In this document: piece after piece, positions 1 to 9,765 of the stretch
Position numbering within the stretch: position 1 is the first letter of the stretch
How the letters are laid out: each line of letters opens with the position of its first letter
Source: Lyngbya aestuarii BL J
Lineage (GTDB): Bacteria > Cyanobacteriota > Cyanobacteriia > Cyanobacteriales > Microcoleaceae
DNA length: 64,000 nt
Assembly: GCF_000478195.2 (NCBI RefSeq)
Contig: NZ_AUZM01000023.1
Location: 1-64,000 of the forward strand
Direction of reading: 5' to 3'
Made by a program: the position numbers and the translations under genes
The notes under the pieces: generated by a model
What the model was told of the DNA's origin: nothing
The model's database searches: none
What the model saw: only the letters and a program-made list of their open reading frames with translations

Positions 1-119
1 TATGGGGAGATGGGGAGATGGGGAGGTAGGGAGATGGGGAGGTAGGGAGGTAGGGAGATGGGGAGATGGGGAGGTAGGGAGATGGGGATATGGGGAGGTA
101 GGGAGGTGGGGAGACAGGA
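1..119. repeat. G-rich minisatellite at window edge
   Basis: Imperfect tandem octamer-like units built from GGGGAGAT, GGGGAGGT and GGGAGGTA run from the window edge to about 119. The G-runs recur about every 8 nt, so the plus strand could form G-quadruplexes. Related arrays occur at 9416-9598 and near 33000. A reading frame crosses it (58-303), but its composition is that of the repeat and I do not call it a gene. The left boundary lies outside the window. Confidence 0.85.
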
Positions 120-365
120 GTTCGGGAGTTTAGAATTACCTTTTGCCTCTTGCCTCTTGCCTATTCCGGTGTTCCCTTTTGCCTACCTAAAACGCTATAC
201 TTTTAATAAGCGTGACTTATGTGAAGGTAAACTAAGTTTTATCAAAAATGCTTTACAAAACTACAATTTGTGTGCTTGTCTGGTAAAATCGGGTTCAAGG
301 TAGCTGATTGGCTATCAAACAGGCTAAACAAGCCTTGAAAACTGAAATTTAGCAATTATTTGAGC
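120..365 (+). other. psbA upstream region
   Basis: This is the leader of psbA. It begins with a short run of TTGCCTC-type direct repeats (about 139-170), a common dispersed cyanobacterial repeat. The rest is AT-rich and should hold the psbA promoter. A TAAAAT at 284-289 is a possible -10 box, but no -35 box is correctly spaced, so I do not annotate a promoter. There is no clear Shine-Dalgarno sequence before the ATG. Confidence 0.4.
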
Positions 366-1448
366 ATGACCACAACACTACAACAGCGCGAAGGCGCTAA
401 CCCGTGGGAAAGGTTCTGCAACTGGATCACTTCTACCGACAACCGCATCTATATCGGTTGGTTTGGTGTTTTGATGATCCCGACCTTGCTGACCGCAACG
501 ATTTGCTACATTATCGCATTTGTAGCTGCACCTCCGGTGGACATTGACGGTATTCGCGAACCTGTGGCGGGTTCTCTGTTATACGGTAACAATATCATCT
601 CGGGTGCTGTTGTTCCGTCTTCTAATGCGATTGGTTTGCACTTCTACCCCATTTGGGAAGCTGCATCTCTTGATGAGTGGCTCTATAACGGTGGCCCTTA
701 CCAGTTGATTATTTTCCACTTCTTTATCGGTATCTGCTGCTACATGGGTCGTCAGTGGGAGTTATCCTACCGTCTGGGGATGCGTCCTTGGATTTGTGTC
801 GCTTACTCCGCCCCTCTGTCTGCTGCAACCGCAGTATTCCTGATTTATCCCATTGGACAAGGTAGCTTCTCTGATGGTATGCCTTTGGGGATTTCTGGAA
901 CGTTCAACTTTATGATTGTTTTCCAGGCTGAACACAATATTCTCATGCACCCCTTCCATATGTTAGGTGTTGCAGGTGTGTTCGGAGGCGCTTTATTTAG
1001 CGCGATGCACGGAAGTTTGGTAACATCTTCTTTGGTTCGGGAAACCACTGAAACCGAATCTCAAAACTACGGTTATAAATTCGGTCAAGAAGAAGAAACC
1101 TACAATATTGTAGCCGCTCACGGTTACTTTGGGAGGCTTATCTTCCAATATGCTTCCTTTAACAATTCTCGCGCACTGCATTTCTTCTTAGGTGCATGGC
1201 CTGTAGTTGGGATTTGGTTTACCGCTTTAGGGGTTTCCACTATGGCGTTTAACCTCAACGGTTTCAACTTCAATCAGTCCGTCCTCGACTCTAGCGGTCG
1301 TGTGATCAATACTTGGGCTGATGTGATCAACCGTGCCAACTTGGGTATGGAAGTTATGCACGAGCGCAATGCTCATAATTTCCCATTAGACTTAGCCTCT
1401 GGTGAGTCTGAGCCTGTTGCACTCGTGGCTCCTTCCATCAATGGCTAA
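366..1448 (+). CDS. psbA: Photosystem II reaction centre protein D1, Q130 form
   Basis: D1 binds P680 chlorophylls, pheophytin, QB and most ligands of the Mn4CaO5 cluster in the thylakoid membrane. Starting at the ATG at 366 (a TTG lies two codons upstream) gives the standard 360 residues. Visible key residues are Tyr161 (YZ), Asp170, His190, His198, His215, Ser264, His272, and the C-terminal [13 protein letters not shown] with processing after Ala344, leaving a 16-residue extension. Position 130 is Gln, the form described as low-light or standard D1 (D1:1) in Synechococcus; high-light forms carry Glu. The gene is monocistronic with its own terminator. Cyanobacteria usually carry several psbA copies; only one is in view. 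Confidence 0.99.
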   Translation: MTTTLQQREGANPWERFCNWITSTDNRIYIGWFGVLMIPTLLTATICYIIAFVAAPPVDIDGIREPVAGSLLYGNNIISGAVVPSSNAIGLHFYPIWEAASLDEWLYNGGPYQLIIFHFFIGICCYMGRQWELSYRLGMRPWICVAYSAPLSAATAVFLIYPIGQGSFSDGMPLGISGTFNFMIVFQAEHNILMHPFHMLGVAGVFGGALFSAMHGSLVTSSLVRETTETESQNYGYKFGQEEETYNIVAAHGYFGRLIFQYASFNNSRALHFFLGAWPVVGIWFTALGVSTMAFNLNGFNFNQSVLDSSGRVINTWADVINRANLGMEVMHERNAHNFPLDLASGESEPVALVAPSING

Positions 1449-1482
1449 TGCCAGTGTTCCATCCGAATAGCTAGTTAATCGG

Positions 1483-1509
1483 CGCTCTCCCCAGGGAGGG
1501 CGTTTTTAT
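1483..1509 (+). terminator. psbA rho-independent terminator
   Basis: An 8-bp GC-rich stem (CGCTCTCC at 1483-1490 with GGAGGGCG at 1495-1502, one G-U pair) with a 4-nt loop is followed by TTTTTATT. It lies 35 nt after the psbA stop. Confidence 0.85.
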
Positions 1510-1641
1510 TATTGCACAACTTTACAGAACTTTGCAAATGGTGAGATGGGTTAGTTTGAGCGTAATCCATCTGTGCAATAAATTAATAGTACACCCCTTT
1601 CGACTTTGCTCTGAGACTAAATTAGAGCTTGCAGATTGAAG

Positions 1642-4600
1642 TTATACTGCAAAATCCTGACTATCGAGAGAACTTGCAGATACCCCTTCAAGAGTGGCTA
1701 AAAGTTGATCGGTTTGCGCCATTTGAATCAAGGTATTGTCACCCGACTGCACAAACTCCAAATGTTCAAAAGTCAGATTTTCAGTTAACTTAATGATGTC
1801 TTGACCGTCTACAAAATCTGACACTAACAAACTATCAGAATTGCGATTGAGAATCAATTCATCAGAAGCATCGACATCTGATGTCATAGAACTGTTAGTG
1901 GCTTCATCAAAAACTTCACCCGTTAACGGATCAGTTGCAACATCAGAAGGAACAAATTCCAGATAATCTACCCGAGCAAATTCTCCGGCTTGTTTTGTTC
2001 CTGTAATTTCAACGACTTCTCCCGGTTCAATAGATATACCTTCAGCAACCGTGCGGGTTAAAAAGTTGTTCTCACTGATGTAATTACTTCCTAACTTTTG
2101 GTCGAGCGTCCAACTCTCTAAAGATACGCCATCTAGGTTCACTTCTAGTTGGGCTTTACCATCATTTTCATCAAAATAGCCTACCACAACATCATACTTC
2201 CCTGAAGGCCCTTCAAAACGGGTAACGGCTTTACCTGTGTCATTCTGCGAACCTCCTGGCAAACGAATCAGAGAATCATTAGATGCAACTTCGCTAGACT
2301 CCAGACGATAAGTATCTAGTTCCATATCTTCTGCTTCTATCCGAATGGCATCTAGGTTGTCTGTTACTCCGTCATCGGGTTCAGAAGTTTCAGAATCATC
2401 GGTAGAATCATCTGTAGTTTCCTCAGAAGTGTCAGACTCATCATCATCAGAATCATCTGTAGTTTCATCAAAAGTGTCAGACTCATCATCATCAGAATCA
2501 TCTGTAGTTTCATCAGAAGTGTCAGACTCATCAGTAGAATCATCTGTGATTTCATCAGAATCAGTATCAGAATCTGAAGTCGTGTCAGTATTGCTAGGTG
2601 TTGAATTGAGAAATTGTTGTAAATCATCGTCAACAAAACCCGGTTCAACATTCCCCTCATAAACTCCCAATAACGGCGAATCTCCTAAAATACCACCCAA
2701 TGTAAACTCATTCCAACTGTCATCGAGAGTTACAACAAAATTGAGTTTTATAAGTTCGCCTGTGACTCGATCTGCAATCAGTTCTTCAACCGTAATAAAC
2801 TTCGTACCTAAAGCATCCTCATAATGCCCTTCTAAGAGGCGATTTTTGAGACTTCCAAGCTTGAATTTAGCAGAATCATTTCCACTTGGATACTCAATTT
2901 CACCAATACTATCTATTTTTGTCCCCAGAATTACTGATTGGCGATCGCTAGCATCCGGCTTAAATACAAAGTCAGCTTGAGGAGAGAGTTCAAGTTTGAG
3001 AGTTCCGGGTTTGAGGTCAGCTTGAGTCAGAAGTTGATCTTTTTGTGGGTCAAAATTCTCAAAATCCTCATCATTATTAACTAGCTCTGGATCAATCACC
3101 ACAAAATTCCAAGGAGCGTTACTGTCAAAAGTGCGGTTTTTGGCGAATGTTATCCCCGTATCAAAACCTTCAGCATAGGCATTGTTAATCACCATATCTT
3201 CAGCATTATTCCCAATGCTAATTCCATCCCTGGGCTTAAACTCTGTAGCAATAACGCTAAAGTCATTTAGGGTGTATTTACTGGTGTATTCCAGATGAGT
3301 TCCTGTGCGAACTTCCCAAGCCTTGAACCCGTCTAAAACACTGCGAACATCATGTTCTTGTCGAGGGTTGGCTTTGATCACTTCCAGTCCCATTCCCGAA
3401 GCAAAGACTTCTCCATTTTTGAAGCCATTAATTTCGGGTTTATCGGGGTCAAGACTAGACTGATAACGAGCAATTTCTGGGTGCGTGAGATTGTCAGCGA
3501 GGACATCCATCTGATCGACTCCCCGCAGCATATAAGTCATCCCTCCATGACGCTGACCTGCGGCGATATTATTCTCGTTTTCAACCAACCTTCCCTGAAG
3601 CCAGAACGCGGTACCATTGGCAGCAATATCATGGTTTCGGGTACCCCCTTTAGAAATACCGATCCTTCCTTCCGACTTGATCGCAATATTATTCACCCAA
3701 GATCCGGTTTCATTCCCCGTTTCGGTGACAAAAGCCGCACCGAAGACATTATAAGCAGCGTTGTCTTCAAGAACAACATGGCTATCGTGGTGAACGTAAC
3801 CCCAACCCGGAGATCCCCAAACGGCGTTACCGACTGCGATCGCAGGTGGACTGTCGGGTTGATCAACTCCAGTCTTATGAAAGTGAACCGCATAACGACC
3901 CCGAACATTTGTGCGAGCGCCATCTTTTGGCTCACCGTTTGCATCTATTATCCGACTGCCGTTATTATCGAGTGCAAAATCATCGAGTAGTTCAGATTTA
4001 TCAGTACGACCCAATTCGTGAAATTCTGCATAGCGAACATCGACGTTATCGGAGTGCATGAACATCACATGACCCCGTTGGTTTGCGGGTAGTGACTCGG
4101 CGTTTTCCGTTTCGATGACAACATTACGAGTGTAGTTAGCGACGGAGGCTTTTAAACTGTCTTGGGGTGTATCATGGTCGTATTCTAAGGGGCGATCAAG
4201 AATAATTCGATTCCCTTCTATTCCGGCAATTTTAACTTCTTCATCTTCGGTTCCTTTCCAATCCGTTCGTGTACTCGGAACATAGTTTGTACCTGTTAAA
4301 ACGAGGGTATCTCCGACTGTCCAATTCAGCGGTTGCTCTGCTAAAACCAGTTCTTGATCACCTGTCATCGCATCTTGAGCGAGTTTCAAGTGAGAGTCTT
4401 TTTCTTGGCCGTGAATTGAAATTTTACCGTGAGAAATAATCCCTCGACTCAATTGTTCGGGGTCCCATGTGGTATCAATCGCACCATTATCGGCAATGAT
4501 AATCCGAGCCGTTTTATTAGCTTGAATGGGATTTGTTTCTGTTCCAATGGTGAGTGTACCTTCTGGTGAAACGACGAAAGTATCAACCTCCATTTTTGTA

Positions 4601-4875
4601 TTTTTATCAGGAGCAAAGTCAAGCTGACCATCTACTCGTAAGGTTTGTAAACTGGCTTCACTTTCTCCGTCATAAGTGACTTGAACTCCATCTGTAATAA
4701 CGACGTTGGCTTGATTATCAGGAATTTGACCATTTTTCCAAGTGTTTGCATCGAACCATGAACCGTTATTAACGGCGACATGAGTGGCTTTAGAATCTGG
4801 AACTAAATCTAATAAAGCCATATGTTCTTTCTGCTTACTGGGATCGTTAGGATGAAATTGATGTTGTTCAGTCAT
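1642..4875 (-). CDS. Secreted G8-domain / beta-helix protein with carbohydrate-binding-like module
   Basis: A large predicted extracellular protein of 1077 aa. I start it at the ATG at 4875, preceded by AGAGG, not at the upstream start at 4965. The order of regions is: a G8 domain (about residues 38-165, with GSWFDANTW and repeated glycines); a right-handed parallel beta-helix region (about 200-600) rich in asparagine and glycine turns; a repetitive Asp/Ser/Thr/Glu linker (about 762-842, DNA 2350-2590); a jelly-roll module resembling CBM6/CBM35 (RIEAEDME to RVDYLEFVP, about 850-985); and a C-terminal tail like those of type I-secreted RTX proteins. No N-terminal signal peptide is seen, consistent with type I secretion. 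G8 proteins are linked to polysaccharide binding or processing. The substrate is unknown. Confidence 0.8.
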   Translation of the reverse strand: MTEQHQFHPNDPSKQKEHMALLDLVPDSKATHVAVNNGSWFDANTWKNGQIPDNQANVVITDGVQVTYDGESEASLQTLRVDGQLDFAPDKNTKMEVDTFVVSPEGTLTIGTETNPIQANKTARIIIADNGAIDTTWDPEQLSRGIISHGKISIHGQEKDSHLKLAQDAMTGDQELVLAEQPLNWTVGDTLVLTGTNYVPSTRTDWKGTEDEEVKIAGIEGNRIILDRPLEYDHDTPQDSLKASVANYTRNVVIETENAESLPANQRGHVMFMHSDNVDVRYAEFHELGRTDKSELLDDFALDNNGSRIIDANGEPKDGARTNVRGRYAVHFHKTGVDQPDSPPAIAVGNAVWGSPGWGYVHHDSHVVLEDNAAYNVFGAAFVTETGNETGSWVNNIAIKSEGRIGISKGGTRNHDIAANGTAFWLQGRLVENENNIAAGQRHGGMTYMLRGVDQMDVLADNLTHPEIARYQSSLDPDKPEINGFKNGEVFASGMGLEVIKANPRQEHDVRSVLDGFKAWEVRTGTHLEYTSKYTLNDFSVIATEFKPRDGISIGNNAEDMVINNAYAEGFDTGITFAKNRTFDSNAPWNFVVIDPELVNNDEDFENFDPQKDQLLTQADLKPGTLKLELSPQADFVFKPDASDRQSVILGTKIDSIGEIEYPSGNDSAKFKLGSLKNRLLEGHYEDALGTKFITVEELIADRVTGELIKLNFVVTLDDSWNEFTLGGILGDSPLLGVYEGNVEPGFVDDDLQQFLNSTPSNTDTTSDSDTDSDEITDDSTDESDTSDETTDDSDDDESDTFDETTDDSDDDESDTSEETTDDSTDDSETSEPDDGVTDNLDAIRIEAEDMELDTYRLESSEVASNDSLIRLPGGSQNDTGKAVTRFEGPSGKYDVVVGYFDENDGKAQLEVNLDGVSLESWTLDQKLGSNYISENNFLTRTVAEGISIEPGEVVEITGTKQAGEFARVDYLEFVPSDVATDPLTGEVFDEATNSSMTSDVDASDELILNRNSDSLLVSDFVDGQDIIKLTENLTFEHLEFVQSGDNTLIQMAQTDQLLATLEGVSASSLDSQDFAV

Positions 4876-6209
4876 TGTGGAACCTCTACTTGATTTCTGT
4901 GAGTAATTAATTTCTGATGTGGTCTCAAAAATTGGTAGAAACTTCCCTGATATTTGAATTGCCAAATCTTTCTAAACATTGCGAGTCTACACAAGTTGTT
5001 AAAACAGTGCAAAGTTCGGTCAGTTTTTAGAGGATTGGATAATTTTTGTTTGCTCAATTTCAAACAATTGAGTCAATTGCAGTGCATCGAATTCAAGATT
5101 TGTGACTTGAGGCTCGGGCTTCAAGTGTTTCTTTGGTTGTCAAGGCTATCTTGAGTTAAATCGATCAAGATTACACCTTGTATAGCCAGAGAATTACCGT
5201 TCCACTCACTCACTAAAACTTTGTCCATCAATCAATTTATCCTGTAGAGACAATATCTCTATATATCAAACGTTTGAAACAGGAAAGATTCGATTTGTTT
5301 TTTAAGAACACGCTCATTCTAACCTAATATTTACAGTTTTTACTACTCTTTGTTGTGCCACTTATTCGGCTGTCATATTCGGTTTTTTTGACACAAAAAT
5401 AGCTGTGACCCCTTAAAAAAAGTCACATTATTTGCTGTTAGTACCTCCATAGGAAATACTTTAAAAAATAACAAAAATCCTAACGAGTGAGTATTAAAGT
5501 TTGTTTTCACTCGTGATATGTTTAGATTAATTGTTCATGTTTTTGTAAGCCACAGTGTTTTAGTCGTTCTTCTAGCGAGAAAAACAACAGAGTCTTATTA
5601 ACAGATTGGACAAATCAAAAAATACTGTACTTTTTCAGAACATAGAGAATAAAACCCCTATAGAGTTTCAGTAGCGACATAGATGGCTTTTACAGAATTC
5701 ATTCATTAAATTCTGATTTTTTCTCTATTCAAAAAACAGTAAAGTATTCTCGGACTCCAATTAAAGCTTGACAGTCATTAAATCGATTAATGACAAATTT
5801 AACAATGTTGAAGCCAAATCGCATAAAAAATTGGTTGTTGGTTTTCATCTTTTAAATCACCTTCTGTGATTGTTAACGACAAATTTTCAGCAACCCCCAA
5901 CAAGAATTAGTCAGATACCGACTCACTCTCCTGTTGAAACGTTTCTCAGACTTCCTGAAGTCAAGCGATAAACCCGACTCTGAAAGTTCTACCTTCCAAC
6001 ACCCAACCCTAACTACAGACAATTTTATTAACTTCCGGAGAACTAAAATTATCGTGTGACAGTTTGTTATCCGTCACATTTGTCAAAAGTCCCAATTTCC
6101 CTAGATTCTGCGTCTTCTCGTCTGATGCTTCCAGCGTTGAGGGAACACTTACAAAAGCGTCATCCGAATCTAAAATATAATTAGGCTGAGTTACAATACC
6201 TCAATCTCA
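4876..6209. other. 1.3-kb intergenic region between divergent extracellular-protein genes
   Basis: AT-rich and non-coding on both strands as far as I can see. It must hold the promoters of the two divergent genes for beta-helix proteins. One perfect 8-bp inverted repeat, ACGAGTGA (5483-5490) and TCACTCGT (5507-5514) with a 16-nt loop, could be an operator or an RNA hairpin. No RNA gene was recognised. It is unusually long for this window, where most gaps are below 600 nt. Confidence 0.4.
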
Positions 6210-8006
6210 ATGAATAAACGAAGAACAATTCACTCTCGATGGAAAAAGTTCTGGATAGTTTTTCTGGGAACTGTTGCGATGATTGGATTTGCAGTTTCTA
6301 GTTATGCTTTGATTGGAATTTTTACGGTTAAAACCCCTGAATCTACTATTCATTCTCCCTCGATTCAAAATTCGGTTGAAACCGTTGTCTCCTCTAAATC
6401 TTCTGAGTCAATCTCTCAAAATCAACCTAAACAAAATAAATCTACACAAAATCAACCTAAACAAAATCAACCCACTCTATTTTCTCAGGCTAATCGTTCG
6501 TCAGGTTGTAGCGCTTCCCAGGGTGAACCTATCGATAATGTGATTGCGTCTTTTTACGGAAAAGAAGCTTATCCTTGGAGTAATCAAATTCGTTGGGATT
6601 GTGTTTATAATATTAATAACTTTTCGGGTTCAAATTTAATCGATAAATTCAATCAAGCTAGAGATACCGCCGCAGCCAATGGAGGCGGAGTTGTTTACTT
6701 CCCGGCTGGAACTTATACATTTACAGATAATATTAAACTCAAAGACGGCGTAATCTTACGGGGTGAAACTCCTTCTGTAAAAGATGCAAAATCGGCTAAT
6801 TATTCTCCAGCTTCTAAGTTAGTCTTTCCTAAATATGAACCAAAACTATCAGGAAATGGAACACCGAACGAAACGGCTTTTAAAAAAATCTCAACAGAAA
6901 ATCCTCTAGAAGACAGTAATATTGGGCTGGTTAATTTGGATATTAACCGGGCGGCTATTTCGATTTTAGCAGAGATGAATAACCAGAAAAATAAAAATAT
7001 TGTGGTGTTTGGAATTCGCAGTAATAATGTCGCCCAACCCGATCCAAACGTTCCCGATCTTTCCTTTCAAGAACCCTGGCAAAGATACAGTTATCGCTTC
7101 GCAGCCAATATTGAACTTACGGCTTCTGAGAATATTTTAGCCGCTAATAATCGCGTTAATGATCAAATTACCGATAATTTTGAACAGCCTGGATATAAAC
7201 TAAAAACCTCGGATAAAAAATCAGTTTTAACTTATTCAGATGGCAAAAAAGCAGTCTTTCACTATGGGAATCATTATGGCATTGTTGTTAACCGTTTTGG
7301 TAAAGATGGAGAAGGATTTCAATTAGCTGGAACTCCCCAAACCGAACCCGGATTATTTCGCCCTGGAGTGGTTATTCGAGATAATTGGGTTTATCATACG
7401 ATGAGAGTTGCGATTCATGCTTCAGGTCAAGGTTTAATGATTAAAGATAATCAAATTAAAGACCAAGCAAATAAAAAGTGGTGGATATATCCGACCGGAA
7501 CAAGAGAAGCAACGGGGGCTGTAACCCTTGAAAATAGGGGAATTGATTGGTCAGGATGGGATGTTTTAGTCGAAGGGAATAATTATGAAGTTTATCGTCA
7601 TATTGTCGGAGAGACAGGGTATTTAAGCGTAGATGGCGAAGGAATCTTAATTCAAGAATGTTGTGGCGGAACGATCGTCAAGGGGGCGACAATTCGCAAT
7701 AATCAAGGTAATGCTTATATTGGCTTTTATAAAGTTCAAGAGATGCAAAATGTCACCATTGAAAATAATCAGTTAAGTAACAACGCAGATATTTTAGTTC
7801 TCGCCGATACGAATAACAGTCCCTACGCGATGAAAGCCGTGAAAGTTTTGAATAATCAAGTGGGTGGTAATATTATTGCGAAAGCAAGTGCAGGGGGAAA
7901 TGAAAATCTCATTCAAGGAAATGTGGGGAATGGTGGAAAAATCGAACATACTTGTTCGGTTGAGGTGAATAATAATCGGGGTTTTGACGTGAAACCTTGT
8001 CAATAA
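6210..8006 (+). CDS. Membrane-anchored pectate-lyase-like beta-helix protein
   Basis: 598 aa. An N-terminal basic stretch and one hydrophobic helix (about 15-37) suggest an uncleaved anchor or signal. A Gln/Asn/Lys-rich linker (about 60-95) follows, then a right-handed parallel beta-helix fold from about 130. The signature GGGVVYFPAGTYTFTDNI (with GVILRGE) matches the N-terminal part of the Pectate_lyase_3 / glycosyl hydrolase 28-like family. Repeated NNQ/NNN turns mark later coils. Catalytic residues cannot be assigned, so the activity (lyase, hydrolase or structural) is open. It is divergent from the G8 protein gene; both look like surface polysaccharide proteins. No strong Shine-Dalgarno sequence precedes the ATG. 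Confidence 0.7.
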   Translation: MNKRRTIHSRWKKFWIVFLGTVAMIGFAVSSYALIGIFTVKTPESTIHSPSIQNSVETVVSSKSSESISQNQPKQNKSTQNQPKQNQPTLFSQANRSSGCSASQGEPIDNVIASFYGKEAYPWSNQIRWDCVYNINNFSGSNLIDKFNQARDTAAANGGGVVYFPAGTYTFTDNIKLKDGVILRGETPSVKDAKSANYSPASKLVFPKYEPKLSGNGTPNETAFKKISTENPLEDSNIGLVNLDINRAAISILAEMNNQKNKNIVVFGIRSNNVAQPDPNVPDLSFQEPWQRYSYRFAANIELTASENILAANNRVNDQITDNFEQPGYKLKTSDKKSVLTYSDGKKAVFHYGNHYGIVVNRFGKDGEGFQLAGTPQTEPGLFRPGVVIRDNWVYHTMRVAIHASGQGLMIKDNQIKDQANKKWWIYPTGTREATGAVTLENRGIDWSGWDVLVEGNNYEVYRHIVGETGYLSVDGEGILIQECCGGTIVKGATIRNNQGNAYIGFYKVQEMQNVTIENNQLSNNADILVLADTNNSPYAMKAVKVLNNQVGGNIIAKASAGGNENLIQGNVGNGGKIEHTCSVEVNNNRGFDVKPCQ

Positions 8007-8040
8007 AAAGCCCAGTTTCATCGAGAAACCAGGCTTTTTG
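8005..8040. terminator. Bidirectional terminator between convergent genes
   Basis: AAAAAGCC (8005-8012) pairs with GGCTTTTT (8032-8039), with an inner GTTTC/GAAAC stem and a CA/CA internal loop. It has A-runs on the left and T-runs on the right, so it can serve the beta-helix gene on + and possibly the aldolase gene on -. Confidence 0.8.
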
Positions 8041-8046
8041 CTATAG

Positions 8047-8074
8047 GTTGGGTTGGGCTATCGCTTCACCCAAC
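8047..8074. repeat. Short inverted repeat GTTGGGT/ACCCAAC
   Basis: A 7-bp perfect inverted repeat (8047-8053 and 8068-8074) between the convergent genes. The wording (GGTTGGGTTGGGC, then CTTCACCCAAC) is typical of dispersed short palindromes in cyanobacterial intergenic DNA. Confidence 0.5.
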
Positions 8075-8097
8075 AAAGGCGATTTTTACTTGAGATA

Positions 8098-9177
8098 CTA
8101 AACTGCAACCGCAGACTTAGTGGAAGCATCGAGTTCGCCTTTAGCGTACTTAGCTGCAAAGTCATCAAGAGTAATCGCTTTGATCTTGCTTGCATTTCCA
8201 GCCGCCCAGAATTGCTGATAACGATCAGCACACACTGCTTTCATCTTCGCAATGGAAGGCTTCAGGAAGTGGCGAGGGTCAAAGTTAGCGGGATCTTTAG
8301 CTGCGGCTTCACGGAAAGCAGCCGTAATTGCTAAACGGTTATCGGTATCAATATTGACCTTACGAACACCACTCTTAATTCCTTTTTGGATTTCTTCGAC
8401 GGGTACCCCGTAGGTTTCAGGGATCTTACCGCCATATTGGTTGATAATTGCAATCAGATCTTCAGGAACAGAAGAAGAACCGTGCATCACTAAGTGAGTA
8501 TTGGGTAAGCGGCGGTGAATTTCTTCAATACGGCTGATTGCCAAAACTTCGCCAGTCGGTTTGCGAGTGAATTTGTAAGCGCCGTGACTGGTTCCAATTG
8601 CAACGGCTAAAGCGTCAACTTGAGTTTTCTCAACGAACTCAACCGCTTCATCAGGATCAGTCAACAATTGATCATGGGAAAGCTTTCCTTCTGCACCATG
8701 ACCATCTTCTGCTTCACCCATTCCAGTTTCCAGAGAACCTAAGCAACCGAGTTCTCCTTCAACACTGACACCAATGGAATGAGCGACTTTAACAACTTCA
8801 CCAGTGACATCAACGTTGTACTCAAAGCTAGCGGGAGTCTTTGCATCTGCTTCGAGAGACCCATCCATCATTACGCTAGTGAAGCCATTACGCATGGCGG
8901 AGTAGCAAGTTGCCGGAGAGTTACCATGATCTTGGTGCATGGCAATGGGAATGTGGGGATAGGTTTCGATAGCCGCCAAAATTAAGTGGCGCAGGAAATT
9001 TTCACCCGCGTACTTGCGAGCGCCGCGAGAAGCTTGTAAAATCACGGGGCTATTGGTTTCATCAGCCGCCTGCATGATCGCAATGATTTGCTCCATGTTG
9101 TTGACGTTGTATGCAGGGATGCCGTAATTATTTTCTGCCGCGTGATCGAGCAGCAACCGCATGGGTACGAGCGCCAT
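8098..9177 (-). CDS. cbbA: Fructose-bisphosphate aldolase, class II (Calvin cycle type)
   Basis: 359 aa. Zinc-dependent aldolase that condenses glyceraldehyde-3-phosphate with dihydroxyacetone phosphate, and erythrose-4-phosphate with the latter, in the Calvin cycle, glycolysis and gluconeogenesis. The sequence is collinear with the family from [20 protein letters not shown] onward. It includes the zinc-site segment around AMHQDHGNS (about 79-87), the VEGELG segment, the GTSHGAYK loop and VMHGSSSVP, and it ends in the KGELDAS region. A strong AGGAGG lies 9 nt before the ATG. It is transcribed alone; its promoter lies in 9178-9300. Also called fbaA or fda in cyanobacteria. Confidence 0.97.
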   Translation of the reverse strand: MALVPMRLLLDHAAENNYGIPAYNVNNMEQIIAIMQAADETNSPVILQASRGARKYAGENFLRHLILAAIETYPHIPIAMHQDHGNSPATCYSAMRNGFTSVMMDGSLEADAKTPASFEYNVDVTGEVVKVAHSIGVSVEGELGCLGSLETGMGEAEDGHGAEGKLSHDQLLTDPDEAVEFVEKTQVDALAVAIGTSHGAYKFTRKPTGEVLAISRIEEIHRRLPNTHLVMHGSSSVPEDLIAIINQYGGKIPETYGVPVEEIQKGIKSGVRKVNIDTDNRLAITAAFREAAAKDPANFDPRHFLKPSIAKMKAVCADRYQQFWAAGNASKIKAITLDDFAAKYAKGELDASTKSAVAV

Positions 9178-9377
9178 ATATAGTCTCCTCCTAAACTGTT
9201 TTGTCGGTGAGTTTTCTCTTAGACCGTCTTTCTTGAGATAATCTTAAGACAAAATCTTAAGTTATTGTGAATTGTATCAGAATTTGGGTGCAGAGATGAC
9301 ACAGGAAGTCAGCGATCCCTGAAATTTGAGTTTTTTTCCCTCTATAAGCCTTTCTGGAGACATCTACTCTCAAATCT

Positions 9378-9690
9378 CCAGGGCTGTTTCAAAGTCGGAC
9401 GAAATTTTGATTTGTAGGGAGGTTGGGAGGTTGGGAGGTTGGGAGATAGGGAGGTTGGGAGGTTGGGAGATAGGGAGGTTGGGAGGTTGGGAGATAGGGA
9501 GGTTGGGAGATAGGGAGATAGGGAGGTTGGGAGGTTGGGAGATAGGGAGGTTGGGAGATAGGGAGGTTGGGAGATAGGGAGGTTGGGAGATGGGGAGGAT
9601 TTTTATTAATAAAAAGCTATTTTTCATGTTTAAAAAAACCCTCACCCCATTAACCCCGACAATTTTTTGTTGAGAATGAAACAGCCCTGG
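9378..9690. mobile_element. MITE-like element copy A carrying a minisatellite
   Basis: A 313-bp segment bounded by a perfect 13-bp inverted repeat, CCAGGGCTGTTTC (9378-9390) and its complement (9678-9690). Inside are a TTGATTTGT lead-in, the octamer minisatellite, the conserved tail ATTTTTATTAATAAAAAGC, and CCCCGACAATTTTTT before the right end. The same order recurs at 32953-33199. It encodes no transposase, so it would be non-autonomous. No target-site duplication is evident for this copy. Confidence 0.6.
9416..9598 (+). repeat. Octamer minisatellite GGGAGGTT / GGGAGATA
   Basis: About 22 tandem octamers, mostly GGGAGGTT interspersed with GGGAGATA, GG-runs intact throughout. The G3N5 spacing gives G-quadruplex potential on the plus strand. 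Open frames cross it on both strands because no unit contains a stop, but they are translated repeat and not genes. Confidence 0.95.
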
Positions 9691-9765
9691 GGGTCACGGG
9701 GACAAACGCGATATCAATAGTAGGAGTTATCATAAGAAGCGAACCCATGCTCAAAATTCTCAACG

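Noticed and set aside
284-289. TAAAAT as the psbA -10 box
   Set aside because: No -35 box lies 16-19 nt upstream, so a promoter call is not supported.
58-303. Open frame of 81 codons upstream of psbA
   Set aside because: Its first half is translated G-rich minisatellite, and the rest shows no family or ribosome site.
2345-2662. Ser/Val-rich frame opposite the acidic linker of the G8 protein
   Set aside because: It is the antisense shadow of the Asp/Ser/Glu repeat.
9326-9645. Open frames on both strands through the minisatellite
   Set aside because: They exist because the octamers contain no stop; the translation is pure repeat.
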